Origin: Turritopsis dohrnii
Taxonomy: Eukaryota > Cnidaria > Hydrozoa > Anthoathecata > Oceaniidae
NCBI GenBank assembly: GCA_027922465.2
Contig: BQMF02000255.1
Span: forward strand, 558,001 to 622,000
Length of the DNA stretch: 64,000 nt
Reading direction: 5' to 3'
Positions 21,962-35,500 of this stretch are shown here, piece by piece. Below the pieces are notes generated by a model. The model had not been told where the DNA came from, made no database searches, and saw only the letters and a list, made by a program, of their open reading frames with translations. A program made the translations under genes and the position numbers. Each line of letters starts with the position of its first letter. Positions within the stretch are counted from its first letter, which is position 1.

Positions 21962-23332
21962 CATAGAAATACAAAAAGAGATAGAATAACATCAATGAAA
22001 TTTCCTTTGTACCATCTGTGTTGTAATTACTGGTGGCCGTATACAAAGTTGAACTTTAAAAATTTAAAATTTCGCGCTATATATGGAAGTCTATTGTTCC
22101 CCGTAATAAAAGTCGTAATTCAGATCTCGAGATCTATTGTTAATTTTTTCAGAATGTGGGACTTCAGCTAATGTCTTTTTATCAATTCTGCATAATTATG
22201 AAAATTATTAGAATTATTCAGATGGTAGCATAACGAAAAATAAGTTTGTGTTTTACGATTTGACGAGAATAATATTCGTATTCATTGCTTTCTCGTGATC
22301 AACTAAACAAATATGTAAAATCATATTGAAGATTTTGAGATTGATGTTGATATAAATGACGACAATAACATTGACGAAAGTACACTTGACTCTCGTAATG
22401 AACATGTATGTTTTGAAGTGGAAATATTTCTGTTTGAACGAACATGAACAATTTTACAAATTGTTCTCCGGATAAGCTGTCAGCTTTCTGATGAAACAGA
22501 GATCATCACTGCTTTGTCGTAAATATGCCTTGACATATATAAATGGCATTAAAAGCATATTTATGTATAAAATGTATATTCCGACTGCCAAATTGGAGAA
22601 AAATACTTCAACTTCTTTTTCTGGAAGGTTTCCGTAAATGTATAGCAAATATCTTTATAATCTAGTTTGGCAGAAACATAACTTTTTTCTCACTCGATCT
22701 CTGCACAATAGAAGATTGTTTTTACAAACTTAAAAATATATAGCTGTTCACGTGCGCTATTATTATATACCAGAGATTTTGATTGGTAGATTTATTTTTT
22801 CGGCGTGATAATTATTCGCCGACAATTAAGAAAGTGTAAACAATGTTTATGACCATAATTAAGAGGACGCCAATTAGTTTCGGTCCCGATCCTTACACCA
22901 CAACACTCTATATTCCTTAGGAGGTCGTACTAGTGAAAACAACTTGAAAACGCTTTTAGTTCGTAAAATAATGAAACAAACGTCCGAGTATGTGAAATGA
23001 AAAGTCGAAAATATGTTTTTCATTATAGCATAAAAACGAAAAAACGAATTCAGTTCCGATTTTCTAAAAAAGGTAGCTTTTAGAAGCCCTAATGAGCATA
23101 GCATGTTTGTTTTTACGAATAAACTTGTTAAGTATACTCGTTTTTGATTTAAAATTTTCGGTTTTTACTTCAAATTTTACCGAGTAGTTAAAAAATAATA
23201 AACATTGCATAAAAGAGAATGAGGCGAGGCAACACGCATGGATTCTCATTGTTTGAAAATTGAATAGAAATTTGAATAGGGCTAAGGTGAGCTAAAGTTT
23301 GATGTTATTCTATCTCTTTTCGTATTTCTATG
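21962..23332. mobile_element. 1371-bp DNA transposon derivative with 33-bp inverted ends
   Basis: Ends CATAGAAATAC.AAAAGAG continue to ATAACATCA, 33 bp with one mismatch (21962-21994, 23300-23332). They are flanked by the 7-bp duplication GTCAAAG (21955-21961, 23333-23339). Copy 5 has an unbroken sequence here at about 50200. CA...TG ends and a 7-bp duplication would fit P-type elements, but no transposase is seen. The frames inside (21890-22171, 22454-22648, 22874-23249) have no recognisable product. Confidence 0.75.
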
Positions 23333-23339
23333 GTCAAAG

Positions 23340-25250
23340 TGTTAGCACTCCTATTTATAAAATTTATTTTTTATCGTGAAAACCAGACCTTACCTGACAC
23401 GTGACCAATTTTATTGAAAGGGTTTACTCAAACAAAGTTATTCGCTTGTCTAGTAGCTCCGTTATCGTCCAGAACTCAAAAATGAGGGAAAAAGAAAGAC
23501 AACGAGTAAAACACGCTCAGAGTGCAGCTACAACGAGATGAAACCGCCAATAGTGGGTATTTAACAACTAGCAGAGGTTTATTTACAATAGCTCTGACTA
23601 AAATAATTAAGTGTATAACGTATGTATACATTTAAGATGCAAAATTGCCCGAAATTATTAGCAAGTACAGAGTTTTGTTATGTTTTACGGCGTTTTACTT
23701 TTTGTCACACACTTATTGGTAACATACGTTATATCTCATGAGATTGTAAGAAAGAAAGGGGTACGGTTCAAATTCATGATTTATAAGTGCATGAAGTTTT
23801 AATAAGCGGGACGCATCACAAGTCAAAATATTAGGTTTGGAATATGGAAAAGCTAAATTCAAAAAAATAACATGTAACATACGTTATGTTATTTTGGTCG
23901 ATACAGTGGGTTTATTGAAAAAACAAACTAGACTAGTTTTCCATCTTTGAAATAGGTGCTCTTACAAAAAAAAAACATCCTTAGGTTCTTCTGAACAGAA
24001 GTTATTCTCCTTCAAAGACAGGATTTAACATACGTTACTAAAACATACGTTATGTAATTTTCGAACGTTTCGATTCGCACGCTTTCTATTGCAAATTGGA
24101 ACGTTTTGATTTGATTTTTTGACTTCACATTGTTCATTGTTTGTGTATGATCAGTTTGTGCGAAGTGCTTGGAGAAGTGACGTGGATAAAAGAAAACAAA
24201 AAGTAAGTAATCATGATTATAGTAACATCCGTTATATTGTAATTGAAGGCACTTTCTTATGTGATTTAAGTTATAGAATCGGTCATGGACTCCAAGCATA
24301 GTTAATCAATAACATTTTCCACCCATCACGTATTAACTTGATATAATACCAAATTCTCAATGTACAACGTGTGTTACAACGAAAGTATAGTGAACTACAT
24401 TGCCATTTTTAACCAACTTTAAAAAACTTTTTTATTGTGGTGCGATTTGATTTTATCGAAAACTTCGGGGCTCAAATTAAATTTTAAAGCACTTTCAATA
24501 ATTTTTGGGATGATCGATATTTTGGAAATACGCACAAACGTCTCTGATGGTAAAAAAGCGCTTACCTAACTACAAGGGGATTAAAAAGCTATGATGACAT
24601 GTTAAATACCCAAAGAGAAAACTATCCAATAAAAATAGTTTACATGGTATTGAAATGCTGTGCGCATGCTTGCATTTTTTTCAACATCATCATTGATAAT
24701 CAGCATGTGGAAGATGCCGGACCGTTTGTAGAATTTCACGTTTGTTCAGAAGAACCTAGGGATGTGATTTTTTTTGTAAGAGCACCTACGTCAAAGCTGA
24801 AAAACAGCTGCAAGGATGAAAGAAGACATAATAAGAGAACTGAAGAATGAAAATCCTTATCATTTTTCATACTTCCAGGGATGAAAATAAGGAGATTATG
24901 AGCTGTCGGACATTTTTAATGAAATGTCGAAATACTCTGACGACGAAGAAAATTATTGAATTTTAGCCAACTTCTTCATAAGGTTTCTTTTCTTCTACTA
25001 TGATTATGTGGATACTGATAATGCAAACATGTTTATGGTTAAAAATTGTGTTACACGTAATAGATACAATGTCATATGGCTGTGTGTTGTATAAAATATG
25101 GCATTGAAGATGTATTGAAAACTTTGTGGTAAAAACTTGTGTCTGATTAAACGAGGATTAGATATTGTCATGTACTGTTGCTGAGAAGTATCACATTTTT
25201 CAAATTATTTTTAGTGAAAATGTTTGTCAGAAAATTACTTGTCATACAGA
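23340..25250. other. Rest of copy-2 flank and inserted unknown segment
   Basis: 23340-23450 and about 25168-25250 match copy 5 (50210-50290 and 50568-50640). The 1.7 kb between has no counterpart there. It contains six AACATACGTTAT-like words (23615-24234). The frame at 24599-24850 has no recognisable product. No gene supported. Confidence 0.5.
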
Positions 25251-28200
25251 AACAGTCTTTCTAAATACCTGTTATGACTGTGAATATCAGGAAAGTTGAT
25301 GTGGTATCAGTTTCAATTTTTCCGACAGTGTTACTTGAAGTTCTTGCAATAAAGGAGTACCAGAAAAAGACAGGACTTGGTGCTTCTTAACTTTCCTCTC
25401 TCCTAGTGAAACACATTCCTATTTGACACAAAGATTCATAGTTCCAATTTAGCTAGCTGGCTTTTCTTCCGAAATGACCAGTTATTTTCCGTTTTTAATT
25501 CGCAATTTCTACAGATACAGTAGTCAATACATATGTTCCTGAAACAACCACACCACATATTAAAAATAATAAAACACTCAAAATCACAAAAATAATAAAA
25601 TAATATATACTAGTTTACTCAACAGTTTTACCTGAGGTTTCCAAAACTTTATGTTGGAGATCTTTTGCTTTTCCAGCTTTGTGAAATAATATGAGCACAG
25701 TTTGTTATTTTCTGGTCCAATGCCACAAAGTCGACAACATTTAAGGCCACTGTTTTGTTGGTGCACTTTCTTCGGAGTTGTTAGCTGCCGAATTTCACTA
25801 ACAATTGCATCAATAACTCCATAACTTATAGTTTATTTAACATTGCAAAAGCTTATAATGATGAAAATGCCTAATTTCTTTTAGTAATAATAATCATCGA
25901 TGTTGAATTTTGCAAGTTTATCAAATAATACAAGCCGGAAAAAATAAGCAATATAATTATCAACGACTTTCAAAAGCATTAATTCGTGTGAGAAATACAC
26001 AAAAATTTGTAGCTACATTATATATTTTTTAGTTGTTTGGCAGCGACGCTGTGGAAGTGAGAAATATACCTGTGTGTATGTTTACGACATAGCTACAATT
26101 AATAAAATTTCCGATTTCCCGAATTTCTTAAAACAAACAAACAGCATTTGCTTATATTAAGATCAATCAGATGGCAATTTTAATCGGCGTTTTCATCATT
26201 TTGCAATATTAAATCTTCGCCGCCGTCCGTATATTGGCAAGAAACTCTGGGTACGAGGTTGATCCTTCTCTACGTCAATCTTACATCACATGTATCAAGT
26301 GAACCCACAATTTCTGACACAAGTGCATCTCTACCTGACAATACCTTTTACACGTAATTCTGGCATTATAGTTGCGAGTGATCTACAATAGTTTAGGAAT
26401 GATTTCTTGTTGAGTATACGCCTTTGATTGTTCCAGACTGTTCCAGATAAAAACTTCTGGATAGCCCGGGCAAAATGGGATTGACTTTGTTTATTTCTTT
26501 TTAGAAGAAATCGCAGAGATAGGTGTAATAATCTGTGTCGCTGCATCAGTCTCGATATCAAAAAACTGCTGAAAGTACTCATGTAATCAGGAGAGGGTGG
26601 GCGGGTCGTCTCAACCGTACGAAAGTGAAAATGGGCGGCAACACTGTATTCAAGCATGCGCTATTAATTGTAGCTTGCCTCAATTACTACGAAAATAAGT
26701 TGTATTTATAGTCTATTCACCACATTCATGGCCAAATCGTTAGTTTTAGTCCGATAAGCTTTCTCATTAGCACATAAATTTAAAAATATAAAACATAAAA
26801 AATACGACCACAGTATGTTTTAAAACGAGGGTTGAACATGTGATTCTATAGAAAAGTTGAACAAAAATTATTTTTTCCATAATTGCTACATTGTGTCCTT
26901 TAAAAACCTTGTTCTCTTGAAATAAGTGTTACATTGAATGTATTACTCACATTTCGACGAAATCCTTTTATTCTTATAATTTCATCAAAACAACTTATAC
27001 GTACAATGTATCAGTATTCATAAATTATCTACGATGTGTGTATCCAACCTCCTGAAAATTCTAAAAGTTCAGACGTAAGAGTTAGCTTTATTATATACTG
27101 ATAGCGATCATTAAAATTTGAAAGGTCACCGAAGCATTCAGCAGTGTTTGTACATGAATGTAGTGAACAAACTATACCTCCTATTTTGATATGATACTGC
27201 TATTACCATGTTTATCAAATTAGGGTTTGTACTTGAAGCCGCACCTTCATGTGTGGCAAGATGAATCATACAGTTATGTTAAGGTGCGATAACTGTTACT
27301 CAAAGAAATTATATCATAGATTGGATTTGCAATTGATCGTTTTCGCGCGAAACCATGGCTGCATTTTGAACATATTTCAGTATGGTGTATTAATTTTTCT
27401 TTTCCCAAATTTCTTTTGTGCCAATAAAGTTTTGTATTTCGATAATGGTTGAGCAGTTCCTGTCATTACAATTTCCGTAGCCCAAATGGGGGCTTTAAAT
27501 GCTATAGGACCTTCTTCGCAGGGCCCTCATTGATAACAGTACCTTAAGGAACTGAAGAGGCTATCATGGATAAACATTTGTAAATAATAATAATAATAAT
27601 AACAATAATAAGGTCCCTGATATATGAGGCATCACAGAGACTCCCAGAATGACTGCTTCTGCGAACATAACACTTCAGGAAACCAGTCAATGACACGATA
27701 TTTATGCCGGATAGAACCGATGAAGACCCTTCCATTTACCTAAGTCGTGAAAAATGGATTCAGTGTTCATATACATTGATATTCAACTGTTTCTTAAGGA
27801 TCTGAATTTTTGGCGTACTTTTCTAATCAACACCATCAAAGTTTGATAATGTTTAGCTTACTTTTCTCGTTTTGCTGCCAGTATCAACAGAAACGTTATA
27901 CATAAATAAATAAAGCTGCTTGTTTGTTATGCAGTCAGAAGAATCAGTGAAAGAAAGCAGCTTTTCCAATGGAGGAGGACGTCCACTTGCTCGAAATGAT
28001 TAAGTAGTTTCAAACTGCTTAGGGGAGGTTCTATACGGAAGCCATTCGGCACTGTTTTTAAAAATGTACCATATATGGATGTGAAAAAACCTCGACTGAA
28101 TTTCAAGGACTGTTTGCACAAGTGTTTTGATAAAACTACAATTGCTGAGTACAGAGATTTTGACACAGAGAAAGTGACGTCAGGGCAAGATGTTGATAGG

Positions 28201-29233
28201 CAGGACGTATATCTGAGACAATAATATGGTGCGAAGATCTTTCACATAGGAGATAATGCATCAGTCAATGAATCGGGCTTAAGTACACTAAAGAGAAATT
28301 GGAAAGATAGCACTAAGTACTGCATTAATGTTCAGTGAGACAAGGAGCTTAACTGCATTGTCAATACTTAAGATGTTATATTTGTTATAGAATGTTATAG
28401 AAATTAAGACTTAAAAATTTTAGGCAAATCAGTGGCTATTTTATCAAGCAAACTGCAAAGTGTATTTCCTCTGAAAAAATCTTAACCTATATATGTTGCG
28501 GACACCTGGTTGGAGCTGACACCATTTCCAATAATCACAGGTCTCCACTATATATAGCCTTGTCCATTTAAATACCTATGCACATAGTGCTCATATTAGC
28601 TTCTATATCATCACTGTTAACGTAACAAGTAAAAATTGTGTAGAACTTTCTTGCAAGTGTTCCTACAAACGGTGTCATGGAGATGTGATAGGATTGACAA
28701 TCCTAATCTTTTAGCACGAAAAAAAAGTAGATAAAAACTGAAGTTGCTTAATGATGTGTCAAAAAGCATGTCTTATTATATAGGGAAAATAGAAATGTTC
28801 GTTGGTAAGACCCCAAACGTTTTGCGTCATCATAATTTTGTATACACCATAGCAACGTAACACTTAATTAGTTCCAAGAAATCCTATACATTGTTATCCA
28901 ATGCTATACACTCGCCATTGCTTGTTGTGAAGATGTGGTGATTTTAATGCTAAAAATAGAAGGTTTGAATAAGTTGCTTCATCAATAATTTATAATTTCG
29001 ATATATTTCTTGTGTGAAACCTAAATGAAATATTGGTAATTATATAATTTATTTATAAACTATTTGATGAATTGTACGATCCATCAATTTTTTATAAATT
29101 ATAAAATTATTATAAAACAATTCTAATATCTTGTCTGTTCGAGTATTCGTAAACATCGTGATATATTTGTCATCAGAAAACTGAGAGTTTAAAAGAGAAA
29201 GTGTGTGAGATTTTTATTAAAATTTGTGTTTAG
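25251..29233. other. Intergenic, no gene recognised
   Basis: Only short frames without known motifs. The minus frame at 25584-25766 has a CCRLCG pair and might be a zinc-finger exon, but it stands alone. A (TAA)n run lies at about 27583-27606. About 27225-27825 is an inverse, diverged copy of 13360-13980 from the duplicon flank. Confidence 0.5.
27225..27825 (-). repeat. Inverted diverged copy of duplicon-flank segment 13360-13980
   Basis: Read on the minus strand it follows the order of 13360-13980. It has the CAGATCCTTAAGAAA block, the TCTGGGAG...TGTGATGC block, the GATCAATTGCAAATCCAATC block and the GAATCATCTTGCCACACA block. A (TAA)n expansion sits in the middle. It may be an old dispersed repeat. 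Confidence 0.65.
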
Positions 29234-29505
29234 ATGATGGACGAAGAATTAGAATGTGATATTTGCATGGAAAATTTAATCGATTCCAGAACATTGCCCT
29301 GTGGACATTCGTTTTGTGAAAAGTGCAAGTTAGACCTTCTTCAGTTTCATGATAATGGAACCGCCATTTTGTATTGCCCCAATCAATGTGAAGAAGTCAC
29401 TAAGATTAATCAAAATCAAACACTCCATGACGTTTTACGGAAAAATTTTACCATTGAGCGCTTCTTAGCAACACATCATGAAAAACTCAACGCCCAAGTA
29501 AAGAG
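29234..29505 (+). other. RING exon of gene 3
   Basis: C3HC4 RING 75-80% identical to that of gene 2, donor GTTAGT at 29506, same phase 2. The frame runs on into the intron for a further 15 residues. If not joined to 34212, it would be a solo RING fragment. Confidence 0.82.
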
Positions 29506-32500
29506 GTTAGTAATGCTGTCAGTTATCTTAAATCTGGGATATGTTAAAGCGTAGCTGGATGCAGAGCGAGATTCGATAAACAAAAATGTTCATTGACTTT
29601 CTTTTGTTTTAAGAAAACAAAGACGGTCCTATGTGTGTTATCAAAAATGGCGGTCAGGCGGCATGAAGCGATCAAAATGAAAAGTCATAAAAAGCCTCTT
29701 TTTACTTCATCTTTACGTTTTCTGTACAATCTAAGTTCAGGAAGACTCTTTGTATAAGAAGCTTTTAGGGTTTTAAACAAGATTTAAATTGTATCCGGCC
29801 TGATAAGGATGATAAACAGCCATTTATGGCCTCAAACAGAGCGAAATCTGTTGGTGTTATATCGATGGAAGGAGGAATTCCCTGATATCTTGCTAATTGT
29901 CAAGGCAAGATAAAGCATTAAATTTATCAAATCTTGTAAAAATATAATTAGGGAAGACCGCGATCTCCCACGAATTTCATTTTTCCGGGGTATGTACTTT
30001 CGTCATTTTATTTTCGTGTATATCTTTCACCGTTACTTTAATCATGTGACGTTCTGCAATTTCTTGTGTGTCATGTGATAGTATTCTGAACTGGAAGGAC
30101 ACCTATAATGAAATGGTAGAAATTAAATCTGTTTCAAAACTAACGAAAACTCGGTATGAATATCTACTATTTGCAGGAATTCGCTTCGTTTCACTGTGGT
30201 TAATGGCTAAGTGTGTTGTGGCTAGCTGTCTGTTTCAGTTTTCCTTTACTATAATGTTTGTCTATTTTCATATGAGTTTGCATTTTCAGATGTAGATGTG
30301 TCAAGATGTATGTAGACATGAAGTAGTAAGCTTTTTTCTATGAGTAATATGCCGTCATGTTTTTGCTTTTAGAATGAAATATTTTAAATATATAAATAAT
30401 ACCTTTCTAAAATTCTTTAATGAGATGCAAGAGGAAGCAATGGCTGTGCTAGGGACAAAGGCAGATATTGCAGAGTTTTGAAAGTATTAAAATTACTGGG
30501 GATTAATGTTCTTGCTTATATAAATGAATGACATAAATTTCTGACTTGATATTGTAATTCTTTTTGATTCCTCTAATAAGTTTAGTCCACAATGGAAGGC
30601 TAGATATGTAGCTACCCCTTTTATTGAGGTTTATATGTCTGAATTTCAATACATTCCTTCATTCATCAAGCTTGAGCCATTGTTACTTTATTTGGATGGA
30701 ATTAAATACTGTTTGTCCAATAATCTAAATCAAGATCCAATTGAATTGTTAAAGCAAATAATGCGTACTGGCAGTGTTGATAATCCCAGCTTAGAACGGT
30801 ATGCTCAATGAAAGAAAGTTAATTGTTGTCAAGTCAGATGACGTATAAGAGAGAATGGAACATTATATTATTGCTGAAAAAGTGTTATCAAATTGACAAA
30901 AATGCTGACTTTGGATGTTTTATTTTTTTAGTTACGGGTGAATATATACTTTTGTGTTAATATAACTTGCATGCACATTACAGAAAATATGTTCTCATAT
31001 AAAAAATAACAAAAGTTCTGCTAATCGTCACTTCCTTTAATGAACAAATAAACACATGTTTTCAAACTAAAAAAACGTGGTATTTTTCTCTGAAATGTAG
31101 TATATTTTCTTGTATATCGCATTGTTTTGTGTTATTTCGTTGTATTTTATATATTGTTTATTTTATTTTGTATATTTATGTAATTATTTTTAAACTGCTT
31201 ATGCTGCTTCTGGAACGATTATTATATGTATTATATTATTATAATATTCAAGATTTTCCCTTCAGGAATTGCACATCACTACCCTAACCTCTTGGTTCTT
31301 TTTTTTGTGCTGTTAGTCATTCTGATCTAGGATCTAAATTCTTAGTCCTTTTGTTCTTGACCATTTTGTCAACTTTTTAGCTTTTTTTTTTGTTGCTTTT
31401 CCCCCATATTTTCTTTTTGCATTCTCTAAGTATGTAAACTCCTAGTGGTTGATTATCAGAGAGGAATTTTAATTCATAATATACATATGTTTCTATAAAC
31501 ATAAAGTAGGTCCACATCAGTATTGTACTGCATTTTTCAATGACCTTTATTGCCAAATAAATTATCTATATCTATCTAACATGGTTTGGGCCTAAACAAA
31601 ATGTGAGTTGTAAGTCAATAATATCAGCTATTTTGATTCCTCGTAAAGCTAGGATAAAATACAAGTCAAATAGAAGTCTGCGCGATTTATTTTATGTCTT
31701 TTCATTGGTTGAAAAAGTCACTTTACAGCAATTTTGTTGGTGAAAAGAAACAATCACACACATTCTTGAAATTCCTGATAACACACATAGAACATAGCGA
31801 AATCTAACATATCCCTGCTTAAATTAAGGTTTTGTTAGGCTGCTAAAGATCCCACATATATTTTGTGATGTTGGCTTGAATAAGCACTCTGGAAATATGT
31901 TTCATCTATATATTAATAGCCGATTATCTGTCTGTCTGTCTGTCTGTTTGTTTGTTTGTTTGTAAGTCACGCAAAATGGTAGATTGAGTTGTGAGCGAAA
32001 TTATTTCTTTTTTTGTGTGCGACGTGAGTTTGAAGCAATAAATACATTGCAACCCCAATCGAACGTGACTTTTTTTTGGCTGATGAACTAATAGGAATAA
32101 CGTTTTGTTTTTATTATTATTGTCAGTTTTATATTCCACGTTGACTTGGCTTTGAAAACAATACATCAACTAAGAAACTAACTGATTAAACATATTGGAC
32201 AAAAAGAAGCAGTGGCACAACGTGGCAGCATATGTTCGGTTTGCCACTAACTCTTGCCTGACTGTCGGAGACGGGTGAACTTTTTTTTTGAGCAATCAAA
32301 ATGTTTAAAAACCGATAGGTAAAAAAAGAGTATCATATCAAAACAAAACTTTTTTTTTTTTTTTTTGCTTTTCTTTTAATAAATTAATTTCTTCTTTTAA
32401 TTGTTAAGCGTTCTGATCGAACGTTTTTTTATTCTATTTATTCATTTAGCACGTGCCTTTTTTCTCTCCTCCGTGTGAACTTTTTTTAGAAGAGAAACCA

Positions 32501-35500
32501 TTTTCCCCCTGTTTGATAGCACCCATGTTAGAGCGCGTAACTTTTTTAAAACAAAAGCTAATAAAAAGTTGAAGTTTTCTCTCTCTACGTTTTGAGTGTA
32601 TTGTTACACTAATAAAAGATTGGCTTTACCAGAGGTTGTGACTTCGAATCTGCTTCTGGTTGAGCACAAGTTGTACGAGCCGTTTATAAGGAAATGTCAT
32701 TTTTTGATCAGTTTTTCGAGCTCTACAACATGGGAACACTTTCGGTTGCCAATTCCTTAATTTTATTTTTCGTGAAGTCAACGCATGCTGCACATGGGCG
32801 GCGAACGACGCCGCCTTGGCGGCTAGTTTAACTTAATACTCAAGTAGTACTGAGAGTTGATATTATTTCCTACCAAATAACCATTATGTTGATAGTTAAC
32901 TACTCCCTCCTCTACAAATCTTTACGTAGTAATCGGAACCCATGGGTAGACAGGCAAGTAAACAAGCCTTGTTGTTGTTTGTTTGTTGTTTGGTATTGTT
33001 CTACGTGGCTAGTCTCACTCAGTTGCTACTGCATCTGCTTTCCAGGAGGAGCCACGGCCACGTGCTCTTCTGGATGACCTCCTGCAACACCCGATGTATC
33101 ATCTACCCAATTTCCCTCACATGACATGGGTCGACCCGGTGCTATGGTACATTCACTTGCGCATGGTGAATCGCCGCCAAAGGGAATTGAACCGCGATCT
33201 CCCGTATGAAATACTTATACTTCTTTCGAGTATACTTCTTTCCGGGGAAGAAGCTGTTTCCATTCCTTTAATAAGACAAGTAGGTTTTTGTACATTGGAA
33301 TAAATATTTCTTTGAAAATGAGTACCGAGAGTAGGAGTACTGTTTCAGATGTCCAAATATCTTTTATTGTTGCTTGTCGTTCTATGAAAAACAGAGTTAT
33401 GGTGAATATGAAGGGATGCTAACAGAAAATTTATGTGAAGTATTGAATAAACGTATTGATCGTGTATTGTGCTTATTTCAGCCACGTACTTATAAAAAGA
33501 GAAGTAATTGTTCATCGTATTTAGCTGTCATTTTTACTACTGAAAATTATTTTGTCGGCATTGGATTTTTAAAGGGTTTTAGTGTATAGTCTATTATATT
33601 GGTACATATATGCATTATCAATAGAGATAGATGTAGGAAGAACGAAGAAAGTTGAATAAAGAATTATATCTTGCGATCTATTTCACTTTTTTGAAAAATT
33701 ATTTCGCCTTTTGAACGATCAAAGACTAAAGTTTGTCTCACAAAAAATTGAGCTGTTTTCCTCTTTTCTATAAAAAGCTTGTTTTTTTCATCTTCGTTTT
33801 TCTTCTTTCATTTTCATAAATCTTCCAATTTTTTTTAAAATATGAAAAAGTGCCATTTAAGCTTGACACGGCGCAAAAAGAAATATCTTTTTATTTCTTA
33901 TTTCAAAATATAATATTTTGAAATATCTCATAACCTTCAAATTTGCCAAGCATTTATAAAAACTGTGCAAGTTCATTTGAAACGTACTTTAATATATTGT
34001 TTTTTGTTTATGAACAATTAAAGAATTATCGATCAATATAAAACGTTCTTTTACTTTATAGTTTTCTTGAGATATCTTTTCTGGAAGTTGGAAAATGCAG
34101 TTTGAGGAAAGTTAAACATTAAAAACGCTTAAAATGGAAGATACTTACAGGAGTGGTTGTTAATATTATCTTTCTGAAACATAGGCTAAAAAACGGAAAA
34201 ACATTTTTTAGGGAGAAGATTAACTGCCAAGGAGCAAATAGCCACGAAGCATCACCATCTTGCTACTGCAAGCATTGTCGAAAGTTGTTTTGTAAAGGAT
34301 GTTTGGAAGAACATGAATGTGAAAGAAACGATTACATCAAGATTTCATTTGATACTCAGAAACAAGGATTTTTTCACACATGTGAAGTTCACAGTGTGTT
34401 TGCGAAATTCATCTGCAAGCAATGCAATAATGATTTTCTGTGCGTATACTGCAAGAACAGAACACATAGAAATCATGAAATAATTGATTTGGATTCTCAA
34501 TTACGAAAGGTAAGGGCAGAGATAAATGCTAAGCTTGAAGGAGCGAAAAAATTATCTGAACAAATTAAACAATCAAAGGATTCTGTTTGGGAGAAATTGC
34601 AAAAATTCAGAAATGAGCTGACCGAAGAACTGCTTCTTCGAAAGTATATCAACCTTAGCAAGTACTTCACTCAACTCAATGAAGAAGAATCAAACATCTT
34701 AAAAGAATTTGATGAACACGTAGCAAACTTCGTTGCACAAAGAAAACAAATGTCGAATTCGTGCCACGAGGTAAAGAAATTGTTAAAAGATCGAGAAGAA
34801 ATTTCCAATCTTCTGATGATGTCAGAGAAGCATATTCTTTTGGAAAGACTAAAAGGACTTTCCAATCAGCTTTCACTGAAAGTGGTTCTCTCTGAACGAA
34901 CATCAGAAAACCATCTTGGACAATTACACGTTGATGTGCAGAAGGAGGAAAGCAGTAATGACACCTGCAGAGCGAAGACTTCATTATCAGATCGAAACGA
35001 CGTTATTGACTGCAGTGTTGATTCAAAAGAAGTTATAGGTATGTGATTCACAATTCTTTTAAGTATATTAATTTTTTTGAAAGAACTTTTCTCTATTTTG
35101 AATATTTTCAACAATTTCAACAAACCTCGCGAACCTTTGCCATTAACGTTGTCGGTAAAATGGAAATAACTTGTATAATTTCGAAAGGTAAAACCTTTTT
35201 ACTTTTAGAAATGACGCATGAAACACTTTGCAGGTAATAACTTTCTGATAAAAAAAATAGAGACAATTATTATTGCAATTATTTTCGGCCACAAAACGGT
35301 AGAAAATCGTTTATTATTCATTGTTATAATAAGAAAGATACAAATATGCTCTTGCTGACCCAAGATTAATGTAACAAGGTTTTGACCGCCATCTTCAATA
35401 TTGTCAATATCGGTTCAATTAAATTGGCGATGTAAATCTCAATCTTTCAAAGAACGCTCAATCATCAACCGTTTGGCAATGAATGGTAACGATTTAGAAC

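Noticed and set aside
22454..23249. Genes in the 1371-bp element
   Set aside because: Short overlapping minus frames (22454-22648, 22874-23104, 23064-23249) without motifs; the element looks nonautonomous.
30068..30295. Membrane-like short frame MSCDSILNWKD...
   Set aside because: Isolated 75-codon frame in an intron; hydrophobic stretch typical of T-rich DNA; no repeat in other copies.
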